NCBI RefSeq assembly: GCF_001039355.2
Contig: NW_019776097.1
Span: 62,100-113,850 of the forward strand
Direction of reading: 5' to 3'
From: Lingula anatina
Lineage: Eukaryota; Brachiopoda; Lingulata; Lingulida; Lingulidae
Length of the DNA: 51,751 bases
Shown here: positions 12,760-24,409 of the stretch, one piece after another
Layout: every line of letters begins with the position of its first letter
How positions within the stretch are numbered: position 1 is the first letter of the stretch
Notes under the pieces: model-generated
What the model was told of the DNA's origin: nothing
Seen by the model: the letters and a program-made list of their open reading frames with translations, nothing else
The model's database searches: none
Program-made: the position numbers and the translations under genes

Positions 12760-12895
12760 CAGGATTTGTAGTTCGAGTAAAGGAGGGCGCTGTTGTCGAC
12801 GGATAAAAGGCTTTCCTGATAAAAGTCATACTCGGTCAACGTGAGCCCACATCCACCTCCAACCATACCGGGCGTAGAAAATAATAGGAAGAAAG
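12760..12895 (+). promoter_or_regulatory. putative promoter/5'UTR of the first small Cys/His gene
   Basis: A block including gagggcgctgttgtcgac, a TATA-like gataaaagg and caccwccaaccat lies just 5' of the exon-1 ATG. The paralogous gene has a matching block at about 48380-48490 (gagggcgctgttgtcgac, aataaaaga, accaccaaccat). Conservation between paralogues may simply reflect recent duplication. Confidence 0.35.
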
Positions 12896-13785
12896 ATGGG
12901 TGAGTACAATGTGTGTGTGAGTATTATTTCAAACGTTATAGAAAGGGGGTATTTCAACGGTCAGCGTAATAGTGACGCACTTGATATCCGACATCCTCGT
13001 AAAAGGCACCCTTATACACTCATATCTAGGGAATGAGGGATGGAAAGCAAACAAACTGATCACTCTCGATCCATTAAGCAAAAAAACATACATGTACGAA
13101 ATCTCCCATTTAAATATCAAACATTGCGCCTAGGAAAATCAGATAAACGACTAGTGCGTGACGTACGGCGAGTGACATGATCGAATTTATTGTACATGTA
13201 GGACAATGTTCATCTGTCCGCAACAATGAACACATCCATTCTAATGAGGCTGATACAGATAGGTGCAACGACGTAAGGAGATCTAACTGTGCCTTGGGAC
13301 ACTGGCATAAAAACGGCAATGAAGCTTCTTGGTGTGATGAACTTGAAGGGAGACGTTGTGTACCACTGGGCAATGACGGACAGATCGATTACAATGAGAT
13401 TGCTGTTGGTTGGTATTGATTTCTTGGTGATTTGTTTACTGAAGATTTTTTATTAGCGACACTTTTCTTTGAATATAATGCTGCTTCATTAGAATAGTTA
13501 ACATTTCAAATATTTTCAAGTCCTATACATTTGATTATCAGGATATTTCGGCAGCCAATATGTAAAATGATATGTAAGGTAATTTGTAAAATAATAAAAA
13601 CAGAAAAAAAAATATAAAAGGCCAACAAAACAATAATAATAAGCTCAACGCTGATCTGTGTCTTCATAACGTACAGAATCATTCACATTTCTTTAACAAT
13701 TTTAATATAATTGTATTCAGGTAAATGCCCAAACTTTCTGCAAGCACTGTGGAACTGGGACGCCTCCAGAACTTTACGACATTAG
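12896..13785 (+). CDS. small Cys/His-repeat protein 1, putative N-myristoylated
   Basis: Unrecognised family. Exons: 12896-12899 (ATG-G), 13202-13408 and 13721-13785 (TAG), about 91 residues. The main exon encodes two modules with spacing C-x2-G-H-x-H-x8-C. The first is degenerate (RNNEHIH, first Cys and Gly replaced); the second is intact (CALGHWHKNGNEASWCD). The predicted N-terminus MGQCSSV fits the myristoylation pattern G-x3-S with a nearby Cys. Exon 1 is chosen because ATG-G at a GT donor is conserved in three paralogues, with an in-frame stop upstream at 12875. The exon-2 donor is weak (gttggt), but a stop lies only three codons beyond it and the phase matches exon 3 (GKCPNFLQ). An alternative unspliced start at 13177 would give MIEFIVHVG. 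Its near paralogue is 48491-49515. It lies on the same strand as the factor B-like gene and was duplicated with it. Confidence 0.6.
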
Positions 13786-14084
13786 ATAACGAACCAAATG
13801 GGAAATGGATCTTAATGCCAATGTTGTAGCTGGCAACAAACATAGTTATGAGTAAAACAGGCTTTTGAATATAATATTGGTTTGAAGAAAATGTGATGCA
13901 CGATTTCGAAAACACAGACCAATTCAAAACAGCAACTTTAATTTAGTCAATATTTTACTTGTAAATACCCAAAGTGCCCTTGATCCATAGTTTAAACAAC
14001 TCAGGCTTATTGTTAAAGCCACGTTGGTGTGTCACCGGCTCTAACCAAAGTCTGCGCAAGCATTTGTGAAAGTCAATATAACAA

Positions 14085-14108
14085 GTTTTTTTTTTTTTTT
14101 TTTTTTTT
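14085..14108. repeat. poly-T run
   Basis: About 24 consecutive T. It may be the poly(A) trace of a retrocopy on the minus strand or simple slippage; nothing adjacent decides this. Confidence 0.8.
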
Positions 14109-14156
14109 GAAAATAATTATCACTATAAGTGTATGGATATTGATGTATTAGTTACA

Positions 14157-14166
14157 ATAAAATAAA
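14157..14166 (+). promoter_or_regulatory. candidate polyadenylation signal (overlapping AATAAAATAAA)
   Basis: It lies about 370 bases after the stop of the small gene, followed by acggtcttgcgtgta. The paralogue has AATAAA at about 49896 followed by the same acggtcttgcgtgta word, so the 3' end arrangement is conserved. Confidence 0.45.
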
Positions 14167-14903
14167 ATATAAAGCTAGCAAACGGTCTTGCGTGTATTGA
14201 CTGACTTCTTAAAATTATTCCATTATATAAACTTGTCTGACTGTAGTGGAACGTATTTATGAATATTTGGTATATGCTCAAGCACTCCTGTTAATATGTT
14301 CTAACATCAAAATAGAACAGCTACAATATAAAATATTCTGTCCATGTATACATTCGAGTTTTGCATTCTGCCTATTGAACACGTTTCCCAATATTTTTGG
14401 CTGATTCCACAAATAGAACGTTAAATTCATACTTGCAACTGTGACCTCACAAAAACATTGGTTCTTTTGTAGTGTTCTCACGCCCTATCAGTCTTTGGTT
14501 TTAATATTTTTCTGAATGATTTGGTGACTTTGGTCGATGTCTCTGCTATTCACATAAATTAATTTGTCAATTGCTTTATAATTTTGGGGTGTTTTTACCA
14601 GAAAACCCACGCCAGTTCAAATAAAATGAGAGTTGAGTTTATTTCAGGCGACCTGTAAAGGGAATGTAAAACCGGACATTTTCCATACCCGATAAGGCTA
14701 GAAACTGTTTTGCAACGAAAAACTGAGAATGGCGTAACCCAAGATAGTCAGTCCTATTTCATGTTGTTTACGAAGAATTGTCCAATTTCATTCACTAAAA
14801 CATTTATCGATATTGCCCCTTAGGTATATTGAGTATCTATAATTTGAGTATCAATTTGAATATCTTCAAAGTAACAACAGCTTTGTGGTGTACTATTTTA
14901 CAG

Positions 14904-14989
14904 ACCAACAAGAACCTCAGCCGAAGAATCCGAAAACTAGTAAAGAAAGGGAAGGAACAGTGCACGCTATCTTTAACTATTTCAGACAG
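14904..14989 (+). other. possible orphan coding exon
   Basis: Flanked by a plausible acceptor (tttacag) and a donor (gtgcca), and open in the phase-1 frame for 28 codons with a charged composition (QPKNPKTSKEREG). No paralogous copy was found at the matching place in the duplicated unit and I recognise no family. It could be chance. Confidence 0.2.
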
Positions 14990-15226
14990 GTGCCATCGCA
15001 GGGTGAGCTTACAATTAAATCATTATTAACTTAAATAAACTGCTTTTGTAATTCAGACAAAGTGCATGTAGATATTTAGAATATTTTTGTTTTATACCCC
15101 CCTCTCTTTCTCTCTCTCTGGAAAAATTAAAATAAGTCATGTTTTGAAAAAAATCTACCATGCATGTGTATGCATGTGTGTGTGTGTGTACATATGTATC
15201 ATGTACTACATGAAAGTTCCGAAACA

Positions 15227-15482
15227 ACACACAATGGGCAATAGAAGTGTTACCCCCTGAATCAGAGTAATCAAAGTAGGTAGATCTTGAGTAGTAATAA
15301 TGCCTGGTCTACTTATAACGTGACTAATGAGTATAAAACCGCTGTACCATGGAATTATATTGTCGGTCTTTTTGTGAAATTTGATGTTAATAAAATGATA
15401 CCAGGAGAATATCATTCCACAGTCATTTATCTCCCCCAAAGTATTGGTTCAGCACGGGTGACACTTCTATTGTCTAGTGTGT
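15227..15482. mobile_element. MITE-like element with about 27-bp terminal inverted repeats
   Basis: The left end (acacacaatgggcaatagaa) is the inverted complement of the right end (ttctattgtctagtgtgt) with a few mismatches, and the inner halves are GT-rich against CA-rich. About 256 bp. No transposase is encoded; the open frame at 15287 lies within it. Confidence 0.6.
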
Positions 15483-15793
15483 GAATATAATCTGCACTAG
15501 TAAATGCTTCAAAAACAAAACAAAACAAAAAGCAGTAATTAACTTCCCAATCCGGTTTTATTTATCTCACTAGGGGGATTATACAAAGTGTGTATTGCTG
15601 TGCTGATTTAAATACATAAAACAAGTAAAAACTTAAGTAAAGACGTTTTGCAGCACTTTGAATGGAAACTCAGACATTAGTACAGGTTAAAAACATGTTA
15701 CAAGGCGTAAACAAAACAATGGCAACATTGACTTTCATCATATTATTTTCCAAGTATAGAGATTGATACAATGTCCTGGAACATTCATGTATT

Positions 15794-16043
15794 TACCTCC
15801 GCCAAGGAGGTTATGTTTTCACCTCGGTCTGTCTGTCTGTCTGTCTGTTTGTCATCAACATAACTCAAAAAGTTATGGACCGATTTTGATAAAATTTTCA
15901 GGGTAGGTGGGAAATGAGTTAACTTCGAAGTGATTAGTTTTTGGTGGTGATTCGGATCAGTAATCAATTAATAATATATAATAATCAAAAATCGCTGCCT
16001 TGGCGGAGGTCTGCGCTCTCGGAGTGCTTTTCTAGTTATGTAG
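15794..16043. mobile_element. acctccgccaagg-ended inverted-repeat element
   Basis: It starts with acctccgccaaggaggttat and its inverted complement gccttggcggaggt lies at about 15997-16010. The interior has (tctg)n, the phrase ataactcaaaaagttatgg, gatgaaattttcagg-like text and ggtggtgattcggatcag. From memory, this is a non-autonomous repeat widespread in aquatic invertebrate genomes. A decayed second copy is at 28217-28390. Confidence 0.7.
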
Positions 16044-16154
16044 GGTAAAATTGTTGCTAGTTAAAAAGAGATATTCTGAGTCAGGATAGCAAGCCCGAGG
16101 GCTTAAAACATAAACATTATACATAAAAACATAAATCCATTGATAAAAGAGGGA

Positions 16155-19001
16155 CATCATAACCAGAGAAGAAATTACTACCCAAACACTAATTTTAAAA
16201 GAAATCAAATGCTACTGCGAACGGTTATTTGCAGAGTCTAATGAAGTGATTGATGTTGACTTAAGCACAATCCTACGGCACAATTACCCATTGAGGCTCA
16301 CAGATGTGGAGTCAAGTGAACTAGAGGGTGTAATTAGTCTAAATGAAGCCTCCCAAATTCTGAAAAAAATGAAAAGTAACAAAAGTCCAGGCTCAGATGG
16401 GTTCACTGTCGAGTTCTTCAAGGTATTCTGGTCACAGCTCGGCAATTTTGTCGTTAGATCCATAAACTGGGGCTACTCGACTGGTCAACTTTCAATTACA
16501 CAGCGACAAAGTGTAATTACGTGTCTCCCTAAGGGTGAAAAGCCCAAGCAATACTTGAAAAACTGGAGACCGATCTCTTTGTTAAACGTAACCTATAAAA
16601 TAGCATCCAGAGTCAAGAAATACCTGGGTTTTTATATCCGGGAGATACATCGGGGAAAGTATCCGTACTGTATACGATATTATGCAATACACAGAAGATA
16701 ACGATATTCCTGGAATGTTAGTGCTATTAGATTTCGAAAAGGCCTTTGACGCTGTGTCGTGGAAATTTATTAACAGGGTACTAGTTTCCTTTAACTTTGG
16801 TGAAAGTATTATCAAATGGATAAATACTTTCAATAAGGGTGCCCAAGCAGCAATAAATCAAGGAGGCAATCTCTCAGTCCTTTTACATTAAAAGAGGCTG
16901 CAGACAGGGAGACCCAATAGCCCCCTATTTGTTGAAATACTCTCAATAATACTCAAGAATAACAAAAATATAAAAAAGTATCACTATTGATGACTCCCCT
17001 ATTTTATTAACTCAATACGCAGATGATACGACTGTAATGTTTGATGGCTCAGAAAAGTCTTTATCTGAACTAATGATTGAATTAGAGAAATTTTCAAAAA
17101 TATCAGGGTTGAAAATTAACAAAAATAAAACAAAAATAGTATGGATAGGACGTATGAAGTTCAGTAATTTAAAATTTTTGCCACATATGCATCTTGATTG
17201 GGGAAAGCATCAGTTTAATCTTTTGGGAATCGAATTTCATGTTGATCTATTTCAAATCCCCAGACTCAATTTTGATAAGAAATTAGTAAAAATTAAGTCT
17301 ATTCTTAATGCATGGAACAGAAGAATGGTCACCCCCATCGGCAAGTGTATGGTTATAAAATCCTTAATAATTTCTCAATTAAATCATTTGTTTATATCCT
17401 TACCGAATCCTAGTCAAAGGTTTATCAATGACCTTCAGAGTGATCTCTTCCACTTTTTGTGGAACTCAAAGATCGAAAAAGTTAAGCGGGATATAATTAT
17501 TAAAAATTACGATGAAGGTGGTGTCAAAATGATACACTTGCCTTCACTAATATTCTCACTAAAATTAACATGGATTAGACGTATTTATACAAAGAGGAAA
17601 AAATGACAAATTATTGTAGCTAAATTTCTAAAATTTGAACTTCTGTCAGTGGGTGGTAATGAGTATTTGAATAAATGTCTGAAAGTTTGCCGAAACCGGT
17701 TCTGGGGGGACGTGTTACTTGCATGGAAAGAACTCAGGGTTAAGGAAGATAAGTTAAGGGAGAAAAGCAAGTCTGTGTTGGACACCCCTGTCTGGTATAA
17801 TGAAGCGCTAAAAGTAGACAGTAAGGTAATATACTATATATATAAGCACTGGTTTAATAAAGGTATATCTACAATAAGGGACTTTATAAAAGACGCTAAA
17901 ACATTTACCTTTTTCTCACAAGAAGAAATAACTAAGCGATATGGTATTCAGACCAACTTCCTAGAATATCAAGGGGCGCTAAGCATTATTAAGCGATACT
18001 TGAGATTGCATGATATAAACGAATCTGAAGAAATGCTCCCTAAACTGCCAGAGTACTTAAGTATCTTCTTTAAAAGTAAGAAGGGCTGCCAAGATTTCTA
18101 TAAAATACTTAGTAAAAATACTTCTATTTCAAATGGCAAAATAAATTGGAATAAATTGTTCAATATTAATGACTAAGAGTGGTCTCTAATAAATAAAATG
18201 CCTTTCAACCTTCCTATCAGTCCTAAATTTAAGGATGCAATTAACAGTAAGGCTTCGTTCACATGGAAAGTCTATTTTCTAAAAATCTATTTTCTATTCG
18301 CGCTATCTTATGATCACGGTCTGCGCCCTGAATGTCCCGCGGCGTAATTACTGGCAGCGCGAGCCAGTTACTATAAGCAACTAACTGACTCGCGCTGCCA
18401 GTAATTACGCCGCGGGACATGCTGGATATTAAGCATAATATCTCATTACGTAACGATTAGGTAAAAAAATAAGGGTATGAGATGAAAAGCTGTTGAAATA
18501 AGCTTTCTATTGATATGTAACATGTTGGTATATCTTGGCCGGTTTAGAAGATAGCTACCCCTGTTAATTGCTACCTTAAATGGTTCCAGTATAAAATAAA
18601 CCAACATATACTACCGACAAATAGCTATCTTGCTAAAACTGGTTTGGTCAACACCCCCCTTTGTAAAAGGTGCGAGAAAGAGACGGAGACAATTAGGCCT
18701 ATTCATGTACTATGGGACTGTTCCGTAACTGAAACCTTTTTAAATGTAATCAAAGACAAGCTGAGTATGACTTTAGAGAAAAAAATTTATTTGGAATTCT
18801 TGACAAAAAAGAAAGTAAGAAAGAAGCGTATAATGTCCTTAATATGTTAATCAAATATTATGTCTACAGCTTTAGGTGCAGAAACAAGCAATTGTTACTT
18901 ATTGCTTTTGTTGAATTTGCTAAAGAATATCTGGACTCAGTACAGAATTTGGGCCACCTTAAGGCCATGTATGTATGCTTGCACAATGCATTTAATACTT
19001 A
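16155..19001 (+). pseudogene. reverse transcriptase ORF2 remnant of the LINE
   Basis: Broken pieces in at least three frames: about 16155-16625, 16620-16890, 17000-17606, 17649-18280, and 18555-19001 after the nested insert. The order of motifs (fingers, palm with FDAVSW, GDP, YADD, thumb, Cys-His motif) is canonical for L1-superfamily ORF2 without the endonuclease, which would be 5' and is absent. The catalytic YADD is still present. Frameshifts and stops mark it as dead. Confidence 0.85.
18285..18555. mobile_element. insert within the LINE carrying a 39-bp-arm palindrome
   Basis: LINE coding homology stops near 18285 (TWKVYFLKI) and resumes near 18570 (WFQYKINQ). Between them, 18332-18370 and 18382-18420 are inverted complements with one mismatch in 39 and an 11-base spacer. 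The GC-rich arms contrast with the AT-rich surroundings. This fits a foldback-type or hairpin non-autonomous element; the exact insert ends and target duplication are not clear. Confidence 0.6.
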
Positions 19002-19094
19002 GCCTTACTTAGAACCATATAATAAGTGTCGAGTGTAAATGTATGACAATCTCCTATGCCTTCGAGTCATAGCCAGTTGTGTATGTCTAACATC

Positions 19095-19330
19095 TTTGTG
19101 TACCTAAGTTCACATCTCGATCGATAGTCATTACTGTAAGTCTTTTGTGCTGCACCAGATTGTTTATGGCGACTATTGTTTATATGTTGGTTTGTAATGT
19201 GTAGCAACTTGTTCTGTGTACCTGAGTTCACAGCTAAGCCTTTATATGAATCTGAGATATATCTCGATAGTCCCAATTGTCATTCTTGTGTGCTGTACCA
19301 GATTGTTTATGGAGACTATTGTATGTTTAT
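19095..19330 (+). repeat. imperfect tandem repeat in the LINE 3'UTR
   Basis: Two related units share gtgtacctaagttcacatct / gtgtacctgagttcacagct, tctcgata..agtc, and ccagattgtttatgg followed by gactattgt. Confidence 0.7.
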
Positions 19331-19678
19331 TTGTTCTGTATGATCATGTGAGTGAGTGATGCTTTCTGTTATTCTCAACAATCGGCATAATAATGTATAT
19401 TGTGACTGTGGTATATTATAAATGCTATTTCTGTAATGTGTAAAATCCGGTGACTCATATATGATAATAAGCTGGTTTGTTTGTTTGTATGTTACGATAT
19501 ATGTTAATCAGTTTGTGTTATGTGTATTATATACTATTACTTCTGTTATTTTGTGCAACGTATTCTGTCACTCCCTTGTGCTGTTAATGTCCAATGAGAC
19601 TACTGTATGCTAGTTTGTCTCTGTTGCATATATGTTGTAATATGTGTTTAGTGTGAAAAATGTATGTTTTTTTACACT

Positions 19679-19746
19679 NNNNNNNNNNNNNNNNNNNNNN
19701 NNNNNNNNNNNNNNNNNNNNNNNNNNNNNNNNNNNNNNNNNNNNNN
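19679..19746. other. assembly gap (N run)
   Basis: 68 N. It separates the LINE 3' region from a dispersed repeat and lies about 550 bases 5' of the small gene at 20300, so part of that gene's 5' region could be missing or misjoined. Confidence 1.
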
Positions 19747-19775
19747 ATTCTAACGTTTAAACCAACAAAAAACCA

Positions 19776-20034
19776 GGCAGGGGATTTTTTGATTTTTTGA
19801 AGGGGGTCCGGGATGCAAGCCCCCCCCCCCCCCCTTGGCGTGTGGTTATGGGCCCGCTTAAGGTCCCCGAAATAAAATGCCATTTTAAAGGGCGAAGGGT
19901 GCCATTTGGCACTGTTTATAACTATGATTCAGATAGTCAAAACTCTAATTTCAAGAGGGAAGCATTGGTGTGAATTTTTTTCAGAAATCAGAAGGTCCTG
20001 CCCCCCCCCCCTTAAATCCACCACTGCTAGTATA
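19776..20034. repeat. dispersed repeat, copy 2
   Basis: Second copy of the repeat at 12170-12372, with long C runs at about 19821 and 20001, and the shared phrases ttcagatagtcaaaa, tttcaagagg and ttggtgtga. The homopolymers make this a difficult assembly stretch. Confidence 0.6.
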
Positions 20035-20299
20035 CGGGTGGTGGCAAGGGTTTGAAATTTTAACCTTTTAATGTTTAGTCTGCTATTATTCAAAGTACAT
20101 GTACATGACTTGTTTTGAGCTGTTCTTCTCTATTGTTTTGAAAACGTTCAAGGGATTAACATGATATATAACAAATATTAAAAGGTGTTTTTGGATTCGT
20201 ATTATCATATACATTTTCCTTCTGTGAAATATTTATGTTGCACTTGCAGTAATAATAACAGTATGAATTATCATTCGAACCTTTCCAATACACATTCTG

Positions 20300-20894
20300 A
20301 TGAAAGTCTTTATAATTGCAGTTTCAGCATTCATAAATCTAAACAGATCATATTACTGCGTGAACGGTCATCCGCATAAAAGTGAGTTTGATGTCAAACA
20401 GTGCGATTTAGAAAATCAGACGGAATGTAAACTGGGGCACATGCATTCGAATCGGAAAGAAGCTGTGTCATGTGACACCATTCTTGGAAGTGCAACCTGT
20501 GTGTCCCATTCACTCGGGACAATGGCGGTTAATGTGTTTCATCCTGGTAAGAGTACTTTTTTTCACAGAAAACCGTTTAAATTTACTCTTCACAACATGT
20601 TTTGTCTATACATATTCGTTTATGTCAACATTAGTACATTGAGACGTTAAAGATTATATTGTATTGTCATTGTTATCAGCAAAATGATATGCCAAACTCA
20701 TGCTTTTCTACAGACTACTAGTAATCATATTTATAAATCGTTCAACAAAAGGCGTTTATAAATCCTGTTTGCAAAACTGACAGTGGTGGTGTCCGTGTTT
20801 TACTTTAGGTACATATGGTACCAGGAGACCTGTGAGCCATCAGACGTGCACTGTTAGAGAAATTACAGAAGAGAATCCCACGAACCAAAAGTAA
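20300..20894 (+). CDS. small Cys/His-repeat protein 2 (divergent leader)
   Basis: Main exon ends at 20546 (phase 1, gtaaga) and joins 20809-20894 (TAA). The main exon has two intact modules: CVNGHPH...C and CKLGHMH...C, with x8 inside each and x7 between, exactly as in the paralogues, then CD and a further Cys. The last exon encodes GTYGTRRPVSHQTC... and is nearly identical to 28568-28650. The 5' end is uncertain. ATG at 20300 would give a hydrophobic leader (MKVFIIAVSAFINL) resembling a signal peptide. However, tataattgcag at 20311-20321 aligns with the acceptors of the 24767 and 34301 exons, so the exon may instead start at 20322 or 20328, with its first exon unseen, possibly near the N gap. 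Confidence 0.55.
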
Positions 20895-22652
20895 AGTAAG
20901 TATTTAATGTAATGCAAGGCAGGCCATTGTTCCTGGTAGTGTACGTAATTATTTAAACAATGTTAAATGTGCCAAAATGACTTGCTTAAGCCACATTATA
21001 TTAATCAATGAAGAAACATTTTATATTGTAACACAACAATGTGTTCATTATTACTTAAGCTTAAATAGTAAAATGTAGCTCATGAGTCGGTCAATTGTCC
21101 ATTCAGCCTGATGTAAAGTAAATGATCTGAGTTGTGTCGTATTCGTTCGCACACTATCAATTTCTTTTTCTAACGATTGGGGCTTTGGCAACCCACGGGT
21201 ATGCCTCACAAAAAAGTGGAAACTTTGAGTATATTTTTTAAACATTTTATTGTAGAAATGATATCATAAGTATACTACACAACATTAAGTCAAAGTAATG
21301 TGTAAAGCGTTAATTTACAAATATGTACGTGTTACAAGACTGAAGGCATTTACAACAATATGAGTAATACTGAAGATTGGGAAAAGATAACTAAGGTATA
21401 CAGTTGTTTCAGATGAAAATAATGCAAGAAGGGGAAGTCCTACAGTTGCGGCACCAACTGGATACCGTTACTTACTTTATACTGTTACTAACTGGAGATC
21501 CACCTTCCTATTTTGTAATTGTTTAACAAGATTTCACTATGATGAGATACCATTACGTAAAAATATTGATCAGGAAATTGCATTTTATTCCAATAAAAAG
21601 ATTTAAAGCAACTCAATATCTGATAAATTTACTAAATTTAAAACTAGAAATGAAACCTGATATACATGTAGTTTAGTACTTAGACTTGTCTTGCTTTTTT
21701 AAACTGTTTGTTGCTGTTGTCCTTCCATGTCAGTGAGCTGATGCATTCCACCCCCAGCAGTCTTAAATCGGTTATTGTAGTGCCACTGATGTAAATGGGC
21801 TCTCACCTTTCTATTGTCTTTCTGAAGGCAGGTGGTAGGGTAGGGTGGAGGGTGTACAAATAACAATAAAGAAACGTAAGTAATAATACAGTGTAGCTGC
21901 TAAAACTGCGGGTAAATATCTCCGCAGCTACAAAGCTGAATGACTTCTCACTGATGCAGCTCGATAGAATTAGTCCCCAAAACATATTTCATAAAATATA
22001 AATGTGTGTGCCTAGATACACAGCAGCTAAGACATTCCATAACCCTGGACATCTGTTATCACCTTGCCTTGGTCAACTACTTAAGGTCAAAATGTGCAGA
22101 CACAAGACCCGAGCTAAGACTGATTTCCTATAAACAAAACGTTGATGTATTACCAAAAAGTTAATACCACCACCAGAAACAAACAATTTGCTACATAAAT
22201 ACAATTAATTATTTTAATTGCAGTTATATGTCTGGAGATTGTTTTTCAAAAAATGGATTAAGTAACTAGAGTAAGTAACTGGTCGTAAGTATATTAAAGG
22301 CTTATAAGCCGTTTATAAAGCTACGTGTATTTCTGAAGAGAAAGAGAGAAATAAAGAGAAATATAGGGTTAATATAGATTGCAAATGAGATGTATTTGGA
22401 AAAGCTATAGACCCCGTTATCTTAAGAGCTATGGGGATATAGTATAAAACAAAATTCGACAAATAGCACCTTAGGTTTAGCAAACATGTATAGTAATTAC
22501 TTCTATCAGCAACAAATTCCATCATTCATATTGAATTCATAACCCATATTAGTAAAAGTTAAACTGATTTCATAGTGGGCTAAGCTTGATATGGGTCCAA
22601 ACAGCAAGTTGAACAGTAAATGGGGCTATATATCTCTTCTCTTCCTTATTAA

Positions 22653-22990
22653 AGTGATAATAACTCTTCGTTTCTGCCAAAAAATGAATTTTCCTGGAGT
22701 AAACAACAATTTTCCCATACTTACCAATGGTTAATGAATCCATTTTCACATTCAAATTTAGTCCCTGGTTTTTATTCTGAAAAGTTTGTTTTTTTGTTAA
22801 AATCTCTTAAGAGATTTTAACAGAGTATAGCCATCAGTGGAGGTCACCTGGTCTTAAGACAAGCTCACATATCAGAATAATAGCTATAACTGCTGTTTTT
22901 GTGGTAAAACAGAATATATTATATTTCTATGAGTTATTCACAATGTTTTTATTGTGAAATATAGATCTCATATGAAGAGTTATTATCCCT
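22653..22990 (-). mobile_element. TTAA-target MITE, copy 1
   Basis: About 338 bp with terminal inverted repeats of the form agggataataactcttcg (left end here agtgataataac...). It is flanked by TTAA on both sides (22649-22652 and 22991-22994). The matching place in unit B (about 32129) has a single TTAA, an unoccupied site. It is in the opposite orientation to copies 26090 and 35543. TTAA duplication is typical of piggyBac-type transposition. No coding capacity. Confidence 0.85.
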
Positions 22991-24090
22991 TTAATCAATT
23001 AATGATTATGGGAGAAAATATATTCAAAGAATGTGGTTTAAGTAACAAATGGGAATCTTAGTATATCACAAACACAAAGCGATTAAAAGAAGTAGTGTTA
23101 ATTATTTTTAGAGAACAATCGTTCAATCTTGAAGAAGTTATGTACATGTATGTAATAACCAGAAACACTAAATTACATCTTTAAATAAAAATTGCTATAC
23201 AGCTTTACCATTTGTCAATTGTATTTGCAAAATGTAGAACCAGTTATACCAAATTATACCTAGAAACTGGTAGATGGCACGATATGCCTAGAAAAATTGT
23301 GCTATTTTATGTAATGAACGTGTTTTGGCAGACGAGTTGCACAATTTTAATGCACATATAATATTTTGCATAAGTATTACGACAAATGCCTACCAAGATA
23401 TTTGCTTCAGCAGTCGAAAGTTTGTATATATGAGCAACTTTTCACGCTCAAAAACAACATTTTACATCTAAATGTCGAAACAATTTTTAAATTAAATTAC
23501 ATGACATATGCATTACCATTTGCTTGTTTTTTTTTTATTACATCGTTATTTTTCTCTGTATCTACAATTTTGTACATGGTTTACGGAAATTAATAAGCTG
23601 AATTTACCTTTGTCAATAACTGCACCTTTTTTGGTGGTCTTATGTGAGCAGTTGACCCCTGAAATATGCTTCCAGACGGTTCAACAGGTAAGAATGACAC
23701 CTGAAAACAATCCCAGCTCTTCCTGCTATCGATATTTTGGTTAGAGTGGCTCCTTAGTACCGGGTAGTCAGTAATAAGTAATGCAAAAACATCGCCTAAA
23801 GAAGAAGTAATTTGGGTAATTCTGCATTTCAGACAGCTCATGCAAACTGTCTTATATTTCAGGGTAAATGCCCTTAGGCTTAAACTTTTCATTTCGCGTT
23901 TTGAAACAAAATGCTCTGGATTTTTATATGAACACTCGTACAAAAACACGTGTTGTTTAAACTTTATGTTAAGTAAAATATTTTGCTTGTTACTTTATAA
24001 ATCAATTTTAATCCTGGCATTTTGCTCAAATTTATCAGATAGTGTTATGGTCCTGTAAGTATTAAAACCATGTATGTTTTTGTAATGGTC

Positions 24091-24301
24091 CCTCAGAGTG
24101 CATTCCCAGAGATTTAGATCGATCCATCCGGATCGACCTAACTCCCTGGGGGTTCATGCTAAATTGCAGTCAGCCAACAGTTAATTACCCCCTTACAGCT
24201 TATAGTAGGTGGGACAGACGCTTAAGCCGGCTAAGCTGGCAGTAATCTATAGTGAGACTAACCACAGAGATAGATCGATCTAAAATCTGTGGAAATGGGG
24301 T
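24091..24301. mobile_element. about 207-bp inverted-repeat element, unit A only
   Basis: It separates ggtcc from ttagtgctactagtagg, which are joined in unit B at about 33848. The ends carry inverted cagagattt-agatcgatc and gatcgatctaaaatctgtg. Superfamily not determined. Confidence 0.65.
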
Positions 24302-24409
24302 CTTAGTGCTACTAGTAGGTTAATAATGACCGTAGGTCTCGTGTTTCTCGATAATGTTTAGCCTGTAATGTACATATAAAGATAATAAGGAACAAAGTCG
24401 AAAACAGAA

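Larger units (their letters stand above)
9364..12895. other. intergenic region between the factor B-like gene and the first small Cys/His gene
   Basis: No supportable coding exon. The right half (about 10930-11400) is similar to 46690-47290, so it belongs to the duplicated unit. It also holds a CT/CA/GA compound microsatellite (11754-11810), a G run at about 12083 and a dispersed repeat at about 12170-12372. Open frames here (for example 10679-11113 minus and 12408-12866 minus) lack family resemblance. Confidence 0.6.
16085..19660 (+). mobile_element. L1/Tx1-like non-LTR retrotransposon, 5'-truncated and decayed
   Basis: Reverse-transcriptase homology on the plus strand begins by about 16155 (CERLFAES). 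It includes KSPGSDGFTVEFFK at about 16381, NWRPISLLNVTYK (16561-16599), LLDFEKAFDAVSW at about 16726, a CRQGDP box at about 16897, and the catalytic YADD at about 17018. The C-terminal region has TPIGKCMVIKSLI and a zinc-knuckle-like CKRCEKE...HVLWDC at about 18667-18720. Coding homology ends near 19001 and is followed by AT-rich 3'UTR containing an internal duplication. The frame is broken several times: a small deletion near 16610 removes residues between the palm motifs, another shift follows near 16890, TGA occurs at 17604, and an insertion lies at about 18285-18555. It cannot be active. Confidence 0.85.

Noticed and set aside
12408-12866. 152-codon open frame on the minus strand
   Set aside because: The paralogous region at 48380-48480 is interrupted by stops and no domain is recognisable; the region overlaps the small gene's leader.
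13177-13201. ATG giving MIEFIVHVG as the start of the first small gene
   Set aside because: Kept only as an alternative: it overlaps the intron acceptor, and the ATG-G exon upstream is conserved in position and phase in three other paralogues, two of which lack this sequence.
19584-19883. 99-codon minus-strand open frame
   Set aside because: It runs through the N gap and a poly-C tract, so the frame is meaningless.
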